Assembly: GCA_905221605.1 (NCBI GenBank)
Contig: CAJNDS010000657.1
Location: 511,001-575,000 of the forward strand
DNA: 64,000 nucleotides
Origin: Symbiodinium natans
Taxonomy: Eukaryota > Sar > Dinophyceae > Suessiales > Symbiodiniaceae
Reading direction: 5' to 3'
Part shown: in pieces, positions 40,101-48,900 of the stretch
Layout: the number at the start of each line of letters is the position of its first letter
How positions within the stretch are numbered: position 1 is the first letter of the stretch
Notes under the pieces: model-generated
What the model was told of the DNA's origin: nothing
Database searches by the model: none
The model's input: the letters and a program-made list of their open reading frames with translations, nothing else
Position numbers and translations under genes: made by a program

Positions 40101-42530
40101 TTCGGGTTTTGGGTTTAGGGTTCAGGGTTAGGGGGGTTTAGGGCTCCAGTCTGGCTGGCGCTGCAAAGCCTTTGCTTTCGTGAGTTCTGCCGTCTATGGC
40201 ACTCATCGAGGCTCGGCATTGAGACATGGTGTCCATGCGAAAGACACGGGTGCTCCGTTTTTTTTGCATGATTGAATTGGGCATTTCCCCGCCCCCCCCC
40301 CCCCCCCCCAAAAAAAAAAAAATGGGCACCCCTTTTTTTACCCGAATAGAATCCCCTTGAAAGGGGCCCCCACTAAGAGTACCACGATTTTTCGGAAACC
40401 CCAATGTGAGGCCTTTAGCATGGTCGTTGTACGGGGCTTTACGAAGATAGGGAACCCCTAAAATAGCCACCAAATAGTGGGATTCCCCCAAAATAGTAAG
40501 GACCCTCATAGGGTACCCCAAACCCAAAACCCCAAAACCCTAAGCCCCCACATAGGGCCCCCCGTAAGGCACCCTGAACTTCGGAAACCACCATCCCTAA
40601 ACCCTAAACCCTAAACCCTAAACCCTAAACCCTAAACCCTAAACCCTAAACCCTAAACCCTAAACCCCCCAATAAGGTGCCCCTAACTTCGGAAGCCACC
40701 ATACATCCTCCTCAGAAAGGCCAGGCCCTCCGAGCACCCCGGCGAGTAGAAGCCAACCTGAGCGCACTGGCCCAGGGATGGAGGGGTGGCCTTGAAGGTT
40801 TAGGGTTTAGGGCTAGGGTTTAGGGTTTAGGGTTTAGGGTTTAGGGTTTAGGGTTTAGGGTTTAGGGTTTAGGGTTTAGGGTTTAGGGTTTAGGGTTTAG
40901 GCTTTAGGGTTTAGGGTTTGGGGTTTAGCGCTAAACCCACCCGAAACCCGCATATTGAGCCAGTCGTGTAGATTGAGGCTCAGCGCCGATGCCCCGCGTG
41001 AATGTGCGGCAAAGGCTTCGGGCCCAAAACCCTAAACCCTAAACCCTAAACCCTAAACCCTAAACCCTAAACCCTAAACCCTAAAGAGCCCGCCGCGCTG
41101 GGGCCCAGACCTTCGCTCTGCAGCCCCTCGCCGCTGAGCGCCAGGGCACAAGGCAGGCCCAGGGTGCAGTTGACCTGATCGCTGTTTAGGGTTTAGGGAT
41201 TTAGGATTTTAGGGTTTAGGGTTTAGGGTTGAGGTCTCTGGGTGTTGGGGGTTTGGAGTTTAGCTTCTTGTGTTCTAGATTTTTGTTTTTTGGCTTTTTG
41301 CTAATCGGTTTTTGGTGGGTTTGGGGGGGGGTGGGGGTTCGAGTTTGGGGTTTGAGGTGTGGGTTTGGATGGGATCTTTGATGCTGCTGCAAGGACCTGA
41401 GGGCGGAAGAAGCAGACAGAAGTTCGAAGCCAGAATGCCACCGCTACCGACCCTCAAACCCTAGACCCTAAACCCCCTAAACTACGTACCCCTAAACCTT
41501 AAACCCGAAACCCTAAACCCCAAACCCCCTAACCTCCCTGAACCCCCAACTCAACGACCTGCCTCGTGGTCCTGGCGCGGCCCGAAGAGCCGGAACTCAC
41601 CCAACTCCTGGCTTCAGTGGCCTAAACCACGAACCCTAAACCCTAAACCCTAAACCCTCAACCCTCAACCCTCAACCCTCAATAAACCCTAAACCCTAAA
41701 CCCTAAACCCTAACCCTAAACCCTAAACCCTAAACCCTAAACCCTAAACCCTAAACCCTAAACCCTAAACCCTAGCTGCGAGTCCAGGCCCACTGGCTGG
41801 AGGTTGGAGGAAGCCACACAAGGCCGATTGAAACAAACGGGGCCCCTAGGGTTTGCAGGGTTTAGAGGGCGGGTGTAGGGTTTAGGGCTTGGGTTTGTGG
41901 TCATTGTGGGGGTTGTAGGGTTTAGGGCTTAGGTTTGTAGCGTTTGTGCAGTTTGGAGGGTTCAGGGATTGTAGGGGTTGTAGGCTTTTGGGTTTGTAGG
42001 GCTTCGTACAGTTTGGACGGTGTGTAGGCGTTTGTAGGGGTTAGGGGTCGTAGTGAGTAACCGATGAGATGCGCGCCACAACGTCGGGCGAGGTCGCAAA
42101 AGGTGCCCAGCACATCTTGTGCCTCGGCAAGGGGGAATTCATAAACCCCTTTAAACCCCTAAACCCTGTAAACCCCTATAAACCCTCTAAACCCCCTAAA
42201 CCCTTAAACCCTTATAAACCCCTAAACCTCTCAACCCGGCACAGGGCAAAACGGGTTCAGGGCTGAAGGGCGTTCGGGCTCGGGGTTTAGGGTCTACTCA
42301 CAGAGTCACCCCTTTTGGCAGGGAAAGGCCGAGTAAGGGAGGCTCTCAGTGGGCGGGTGGGCAGGTGCTGACGATAGGAGTGGTTTCAGTAGCAGGCTTT
42401 CGTAGGCTGTCTTAGGGGAGCGTAGATTTCCGGGAGCTGTGCAGCCCGTCGTGCAAACCTTTGCAAGACTGAGCAGAAGTTGTCCCCCCTTTTTCAGCAG
42501 GCGCGGCAAGTTGAAGCGATTTCCGGCAGC
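26804..42530 (-). CDS. Large multi-exon gene(s) for a repeated Cys-containing surface-protein-like domain
   Basis: Islands read on the minus strand with AG|G acceptors: about 42530-42470 (RFNLPRLLKKGGQLLLSLAK), 42122-42062 (AQDVLGTFCDLARRCGAHLI), 41607-41572 (ELGEFRLFGPRQ), 41174-41111 (VNCTLGLPCALALSGEGLQ), 40790-40711 (QCAQVGFYSPGCSEGLAFL), 39680-39644 (VPITGSPETVLG), about 39174-39100 (ETLPAKATVAEFQGLENP), about 38041-37965 (PGESIAGTAASFSFATALHG), 37115-37075 (VGTYQLCQELRRP), 36708-36645 (VISVGTMSMSGPILNEG), 35774-35740 (CWVGFACEIAG), 35465-35415 (AVTGQGLSSQNRLLVAE), about 31305-31245 (ALGTAMEASFTTFAGG), 30448-30409, about 29514-29448 (THVTCRLNETCSITLDSM), 27787-27737 (VPQSPLENATSLTFDLL) and 26874-26804 (VVGNYSLCLSLNGTGPFSM). 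Recurring motifs are G-x-Y-x-L-C, V-G-T/E-x-x-x-x-G-P and C-x-(L/V)-G-x-x-C-x-(I/L)-x-(L/G)-x-G, suggesting tandem extracellular modules. Boundaries, phases and the number of genes are not settled. Confidence 0.5.
27150..27312 (-). CDS. Possible exon with in-frame stop (RWQEVAETDLAADLRDMF)
   Basis: After an AG|G acceptor near 27308, the minus strand reads EVAETDLAADLRDMFFVAYC and continues open to a stop near 27160. The stretch has amphipathic, protein-like composition and begins exactly where a telomere-like/TTCAGGG array (27308-27415) ends, as the other exon islands do. It may be the last exon of a gene to the right or an exon whose donor lies before the stop. No family is recognised. Confidence 0.3.
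28000..28110. mobile_element. Family B inverted-repeat element
   Basis: Left end CTTGGTAGCCCAGTAACC, interior AAGGGCACCCTGTTTTGGG and TTTATAAGGGAACC, right end GGTCCACTGGGCAGCCAAG. It has the same plan and length as the copies at 18.2 and 61.5 kb. Confidence 0.75.
29701..29858. repeat. (TTTTAGGG)n variant array
   Basis: About 14 copies of the 8-mer TTTTAGGG, then mixed 7- and 8-mers. A second local length variant of the telomere-like repeat. Confidence 0.95.
31483..31565. mobile_element. Family D-like element
   Basis: GATAGGGGGGCTATCATAGT, then ACCCTAAGGGAATA, then ATTATTCCGACCCCCCATAT; inverted AT-rich arms as in the other D copies but about 83 bp. Confidence 0.5.
31937..32064. repeat. (CTA)n microsatellite with a (CGA)n block
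   Basis: CTA units, then about eight CGA units (31970-31992), then CTA again, 128 bp in all. It fills a gap free of telomere-like repeats. Open frames across it are artefacts. Confidence 0.98.
32890..33392 (-). pseudogene. RNA-dependent RNA polymerase (RNAi-type, RDR) fragment, decayed
   Basis: The minus-strand frame holds REAVDPLAPEQMRFLPDN, then LGGGGYDGDVIFISTDPALA. This matches the region around the catalytic DbDGD motif of cellular RDRs (consensus GGD-bulky-DGD followed by a strand and a WD/TDP.L segment). Here the first Asp of the motif is Gly (G-Y-D-G-D), which should remove a catalytic residue. Downstream the similarity-like text moves to another frame (AERAQMAAWVARYPAKRTDF), which implies a frameshift or an unrecognised intron. 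The 31.7-33.9 kb stretch around it lacks telomere-like arrays, unlike the true exon islands, so it may be a retrocopy or insertion sitting in an intron of the surface-repeat region. Further frames at 32587-32093 may belong to it. An active gene with introns cannot be excluded. Confidence 0.45.
35028..35142. mobile_element. Family B element, diverged
   Basis: Begins CTAGGCTGCCCAGTAACC, holds AAAAAAGGGTGTCC and CTATAAGGGAATTC, and ends GGGCACTACGGGGCATCC. Same layout with more differences. Confidence 0.6.
36485..36608. mobile_element. Family B element, diverged
   Basis: Holds the core GGTTATAAGGGAACC with ends CTATAGGTTGCCCCGG and CTACTAGGCATCCCAG. It adjoins the exon at 36708-36645 and is probably the start of its intron. 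Confidence 0.5.
37127..37200. repeat. Telomere-like (CCCTAAA)n array
   Basis: About 10 copies; the inverse TTTAGGG array follows at 37325-37410 after a 125-bp unique island. Confidence 0.95.
38694..38794. mobile_element. Family A inverted-repeat element
   Basis: TGGGATGTTCACCCTTATAC to TATGGGGGAGCATCCCAA, with inner CAGTCCTTGATAGGG and CTAAGGACTG. Flanked on the right by CCCTAAA repeats. Confidence 0.75.
39486..39605. mobile_element. Family E element
   Basis: CTATATGGGGGCTTCCCAAA with ATAGGGATACCTCC at the left and ATTTTCGGAAACCCAATATA at the right, inverted ends. Confidence 0.5.
40300..40590. mobile_element. Family E elements (nested or tandem)
   Basis: Blocks such as GGGCACCCCTTTTTTTACCC, ATTTTTCGGAAACCCCAAT, AAAATAGCCACCAAATAGTG and GCACCCTGAACTTCGGAAAC repeat a common theme: GGTACCCC...ATAGTGGGATCCCC...TTCGGAAACCCCCAT. 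Several partial copies lie end to end. Confidence 0.5.
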
Positions 42531-42904
42531 TTGTTCTGCGAAGAGGGGGCGAGGTAGCCGCCCGAGAACTTCGGGGTGAACTGAGGGGGTGAACGGTTAG
42601 CTTTCGGGTTAGTCAGTCAGACCTAGACCTGGGGCCGTGAAGGTTCGGGGTTTTAGGGCTTCTGGGGCTTGTGGCATTCTCTACGCCGACTGTGCCTGCA
42701 GCTCTAAGCCCCTAGAAACCCTAAAGGAGTTCTCATTTCGCCCCTTCCAAGAGACTAATCCTCATGGCCCAACGATGTCTAAACCGAACACCGAAGGCCG
42801 TCTAGTCAACCTCCAAACCTTAAGGGGTTTAGGGTTTAGGGTTTTCGGGCTTAGGCTTTAGGGTCCGAAGATGCGGGAGTTAGCGACGGAAGGCGCCCCC
42901 CGTC

Positions 42905-45900
42905 TCAGTCGGCTTTGGCGGGCTTTGCCTTGCTCGGCATCGCGAAGTCCAGCCAGCTCTCAGCAAGTTGGGGACCCTCCTCGGGGGCCATTGGGTTTAG
43001 GGTTTAGGGTTGAGGGTTTAGGGTTTAGGGTTGGAGCAATTGAAGTCCATGGCCACCAAAACAAGGGGCACAGCAGGGCGCGCACGTCTCGATTTCGGGT
43101 TTGGGGCTCACCACAAACCCCGGAACTCTCGAACCCTCCGTTGCTGGGGAGAAGGGGCTCATTCCAACAAACTTCCTCAACCCCAAAACTTCGAACCCAA
43201 GAACCTTAGGCAACTAGGCTTGGTTTAGGGGAGCATGGGGTAGTTTAGGGCCTAAGACGTTTAAGCTTCTGGGCGAAAAAGACCTGTAAACCAGGTTCGT
43301 CGCCCCAAGGCTCTACAGCCATCTGAAACCTAGCAAACGATCGTCAAGGCGAAGCCTAAGCCCTATGACACAGGGGTTAGGGTTCAGGGTTTAGGGTTTA
43401 GGGTTTAGGTTTAGGGTTTAGGGCTTAGGGTTTAGGGTTTAGGGTTTAGGGTCTAGGGTCTAGGGTCTAGGGTCTAGGGTTTAGGGGTACCCGGCCGTCC
43501 TCGTAGGTGGCGTACAGGTAGTCGACGATGTCGCTGCTCCTCAGCAGCGAGGAGATTGCCAAACTGCCCAAAGCCCCCACCCCAAAACCCCCCGAAACCC
43601 CCGAAACCCCCTAAGCCCTAAACCCCAATAAACCCTAAACCCCAAGCCCTAAACCCTGAAACCCTAAACCCTAAACCCTAACCCTTTAAGGCCTTAAGTG
43701 CGGGCTTGGCTCTCCAGAAGATCCTTGCCTGTGTTGGGATCCCGCAGAAAGGGCATCTGCATGGCACCGACCGCGTTGCGCGCGGTGGAAAGGAGGTGGC
43801 CGTACCTGGGTTTAGGGTTTAGGGTCTAGGGTCTGGGGTTTAGGGTTTAGGGTTTAGGGTTTAGATTTTAGGGTTTAGGGTTTAGGGTTTAGTGGCATTT
43901 TCTTTATCTACAGCCTTGTGGGTCAAATTAAGGGTAGATTACTACAAATCTGCACGAAAATCGAGTCCCAGGTACTTCTCCCCAAACTCCGTCCGGTTCT
44001 TCACCTCGACGATGCTTGGGGTCTAGGGTTTAGGGCTTATGGCGTGGGAGTTCATTCAGGTTTATATTTATATAGGAGATCTTTGGGGGAGGACGGGTTG
44101 GAGCGCGTACCTTAGGAAGAGGGCTTGGGGAGCAAGAGCGGTTCTGGGATGTTTAGCGGGTAGAATCTCAACCAAATGCTGACGAACCGTCGTTGGAACT
44201 TATCTCACTCTGTTCTTACATCATGTAGCTAGTCAAGACCCATGAAACTGGGAGTGTGGAGCTGTAGCTTAGGGGTGTTGCGGGTGGGTCGCGGTGATTG
44301 CAAGTCGTTCAGTTTGATGTCACCTGCACCCCCCCCCCCCCCCATTTTCCGGTCCGAAGATGGAGCGGGGTGTGGGAAGGGGTCGCTCAGTGGAACGCAA
44401 CCCCCCCATCCACTCGCGCAAGCCGTTCAGAGAATGATCCCAAGACCCGATAGTAGTTGCTGGCTCCGAATATAAGGAATTCAGGAACTAGGGATCCTAT
44501 TTCCCTTTGTAAGCTGGTAGTTGCACAGGGCACCTGATTCGCGAATATTCCCTACCAAAAACTACAGTACAAGCAAACTGGACCGACCTCTCCGTGCGGC
44601 ACATTGCGCAGCACGTAGGGCCTGGGCTTCCGGGGTTTGGGGTTTGGGGGTTTGGGGTTTGGGGTTTGGGGTTTAGGGTTTAGGGTTTAGGGTTTAGGGT
44701 TTAGGGTTTAGGGTTTAGGGTTTAGGGTTTATGGCTCAGGTTTTCACGACAAGTGCCCTGGGACCCTCAGCGTCCCTCCGAGTTGCCTAGAAGCAGAAAC
44801 CCTAAACCCTAAACCCGAAACCCTAGCCCCCAAAGGCATCCAAGAAACAGCTCAAGGCAGCAGAGGGCCTCCCGGACCAGCCGCACGAAGGGCGAGCCCT
44901 CGCAGCCCCAGAGCCTCAGTCATATGACTTTTTACGGGTGGGTGTAAACCCTAAACCCTAAACCCTAAACCCTAAACCCTAAACCCTAAACCCTAAACCC
45001 TTCGGGGGGAAGGGTTCTGGAAGGGGCTTGGGGGAAGAGGGGGGTTCGGGGTTGAGGATTCAGGGAGTCTGGGGCTTAGGAGAGCTCTAAGGCCCCAAAC
45101 CCATGAAGGGTTGTTTAGGTGCCGAGAACACAGACATAAAACACACACACACAAGAACTGGGATGCTCCCCTATACGATTCTAATAGGAGGAACTAGGAC
45201 CATCCCTTTTCAGGACTCTTTGAAAAAGGGGGAACATGCCAACGCAAGCCCAAGTAGCTCTAACGGCTTCGCTGCCTCCTTGCTTGGCCTCCGGAGCACC
45301 CCGTGACTCAGCCTCCGACTGAAAAAAGGTGGGGAGGGGTTGGTTCCAAATTCAGGGCTGAACTACTACTTCCTGAAAGAACCCCAAGAAGACACAAGAA
45401 AATAACCCCTTGTTACCCTTTTCAGGAGGAATATGTTTTGTTTTTTTTTTTTTTGGGGGGGGGGGGGGGGGCTTCTTAAGCAACCAGTAGTTGAGGCTTA
45501 ACAACGCTGGGCTTACGGGCATCCGCACTCGGTCTTTCTCAAGCAGCGTGCCATCCCATCCCCACACACAACCAACTGCATGGAGCTGCGGGCCCTCAGC
45601 CCTAAAGCCTAAACCCGAAGCCTAAACCCGAACCCGAGAGCCTCAAAAGTGTATATGCTGAGTTTGCGTTTTTCTTCGCTTGGCTTACATCTGGGCAGAT
45701 AACTCAACCGAGAAAAATCTAAGCCCCGTGTGCTCAACATGTTCAAGTTGGGATGTTCCGTTCTCCCTGATACTAATTGAGATTGTAGTACCCTCAATTA
45801 TAACCCAAGGGCTGATAGTATAAGGCGGCACATCCCAATGTCCAACTCTCTTAAGCCCTCCTTGCTTTTGCACAAGACACTATACCAGAAACACTCCATG

Positions 45901-48900
45901 TGTCCAAGTTCACAAAACCTCTACGACGACTTCCGCGACGACTACGAAAAAAACACGAGAACTCTTAAAAACCCCAAAGGAACTCCCCGAACTCGACAAG
46001 AATTTAAGCAGCAAAAATCAAACAAACTTTGAGAACAAAGGTCAACACACCACTCGAGAAATCAAAGTACACTCATCTCAAACCCTGGGTATCCACCCTG
46101 AGGCTCGAGTCATCTTTAAGGTCTTTAAACCCAAAACCCTAAACTCTAAACCCTACGCCCTAAACCCTACACCCTAAACCCTGAACCCTTTGTGGAGGCC
46201 CAGGCAGCTTGGCCTCGGCTTAGGGTCTCCTTCGGGCGTAGGGCGTAGGCTCAAGGTTCAAGGTTTTAGTTTTTTTTTTTGGGGGGGGGGCGGGGGGTTA
46301 AGGTTTCGAAGTCCGGGGCTTCGAAGTCTGGGGTTTCGGTTTCAGGGCTTAGGGCGTTAGGGCGTTTAGGCCTTTCAGGGGCACCTCCTAAGCCCAGTGC
46401 GCAGGATCTGGGGCTGGCTGTTCCGGTCTTCTGAGTTGAGGGTAGACAGCAAAGGAAACTCTAACACAGCCAAAAAAGCTCTACAGTAACACCCCCAAAA
46501 AAACCTAACACACCCAAAAAGCCCTAACACCCCCAACACCCCAAAACCCCCAGGACCCTATTCCCAGAGCAAGCAACGAAGGCCGGCAGAGCGCGGGGAA
46601 GAACATCCTGGGCTACTACCGGCATGAAACACCTCCCTTGGGATGTTCCCCCTTATACTGACAGTCCTTACAGGGATTGTAATCAGGGGCTACTGTAATC
46701 CCTGTTAAGGACTGTTCGTATCAGGGGGAACATCCCAACAGCTCTCCCCACAAAAAGAATCGAACCCCTCAAAGCCTCAAGGCTCCAAAACCCAACAATC
46801 ATAATCCGCCGAGGCCTCGGGCCGGAGGTGTATAGGTTGTCAGAACAGGCCCACCCCCCCCCCCCCCCACCCCCCCCACCACCCCCCCACCCCCCCCCCC
46901 CCCCACCCCCCCCCCACCCCCCCTCCCCCCCCCCCCCCCCCCCCCCCCACCCCCCCCTCCCCCCCCCCCCCCCTTAAACCACCCTGGAGTCACCTTAAAC
47001 CTTAAAGGGGCCTGGCTCAACCCTACGATCACTCCAAGCCGGACCCTAAACCCAAAAAAACCCTCAACCCCAAAGCGTGAACCTTGAGCCCTACACTAAC
47101 CCTCAACCCCAAACCCCAAACCAAAAGCCATAAACCCAACCCTTATTGCTTGGGGTCCAGCGACTTGGGCGCTGCGGAATCACCATGCTCACACGGATGC
47201 GCTGGGCCGGGCCGAGGCGGGTCGCGTAGCGTTAAAATTATGTCAGAGTCAACAAGGGCTTTCAACCCGGAAAAACGATACACCCTAAACCACACCTAAA
47301 CCACACAACCCCCCAAGGGTCTTACAGTGTCTTACAGTCCCGAAAAGACCCGAAGCGCAGATGGCTTTGCCAAACCTCGCCACCGAACCGGTGGACCCCG
47401 CCCCCCCCAAACAACAAGAGTCTCCTCCCCCCCCCCCCCCCCCCCCCCCCCCGATAAAAGGATCGTCCTGAGACCTGCTCCTGAGACCTCAGACCTGTTG
47501 TTCCGTACGACCTGCCAAGCTGCAGGATGGGTGCCCGCCCGCCGTTCCACCATACCTTCTGTCCCGAAGCGCCATTCGGTGTCTTCCGTGGACAGGCGTA
47601 GTGACGAATGGAAAGCCATGCAACCTGCGCTTCCCACTTCGCCGCGCGCACGCCTCCAAGCCGCTCAAAGCCCCAGAGGCCGATCATCACGTCTGTGGCA
47701 GCGGTGTCACCTCACACCTTCCGATTGTGTTTGGTGCGCCGCGCCCAAGATTGGTGTGCATAGCGCGAAGAACAAAATTTTGACACCGGAGAGCAACCCT
47801 CCCAGAGCCCGGGGCGACTGTGAGGACGACCCAGCGGCGGTGGTGGATGAGCATATATCCAGATACTCATCGATTTCCCGTTCTACGTTGTATCTGTGTT
47901 GAACTGTTGTTCCTGGGTTCCTGCGGCAACGCGCTCCGTGTCACGCTACGAAGACTCATGTGCAACATTGATGCGCCTCCCGGCGTTACGGCGGGATGCT
48001 GCAGCGCGTGAATGGAAACCCGGTCCAGTAGTAGTGAACCGAGGCATCTCGTCTCGATTGGAGTTTTTGCCACGGCTCCGGAGGCTCAACCTCGCTTTCC
48101 CGAGAGACCCTCCCTACCCGCAAAAAGCCCAAACTCAAAATAAATAGTCTAGCAATGATAATATTCCAATGTCATGAAGTGGAAAGACAACAAATCATTC
48201 ATATATGGTTCATGAGTAAGGAACTACGAAAGACAAAACGCCCTAGTATAGTAGTGAATGAGTGACAGGATCAAGGAGCAGGAGGAAGAGATTAAGAGGT
48301 ATGAAGCAGAACTGAAAGAATTGAACGAAGACATGGATTATCACAACAAAAATTAATTTTTGTATAGTAAACAATTGGTTCAACTAGAAGAAGAGGGAAA
48401 CAGGCTAGATGTAAACAGTAAAGTGCAAAAAAACGATCAATGGTTCATAGTGATATGGCAAAAACATGAATAGCCAAACACATAAAATCACAACGTATTC
48501 AGAACTGCAGGAAAGCCTTTGAAAGCCTGAGAGCACACTATTTATCATACTATGTACTATACAAATAATATGATGGTGGAAAGACAAGCCTCAACAAACA
48601 TTTAGAGTGCTGAATTAAATGTAATCTTTTGAGGCAGGCTAGTCCCAGAAAACGGCTGAGGTGACACGATGAAGGATGAAACGAGAGAGGTGAGGATGTT
48701 AAGAAATGAGAAATTGCCAAAAAATGGACTTCAAGCAACATGAGAGAAGAAAACGTGAGAGGTGACCATAAGGAAGGTAGGGGGAGAGATGGAATGAGAG
48801 AGATGGCAAAGAATGAGGTAATGGATTAGGTGCCGATGCGGGGAGAAACGAAGCCAGGGGACAAGTGAGAGAATGGATGAGGTATATGGGGGTAGGGAGG

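Noticed and set aside
46799-47032. Poly-Gly minus-strand frame
   Set aside because: Direct translation of a poly-C tract.
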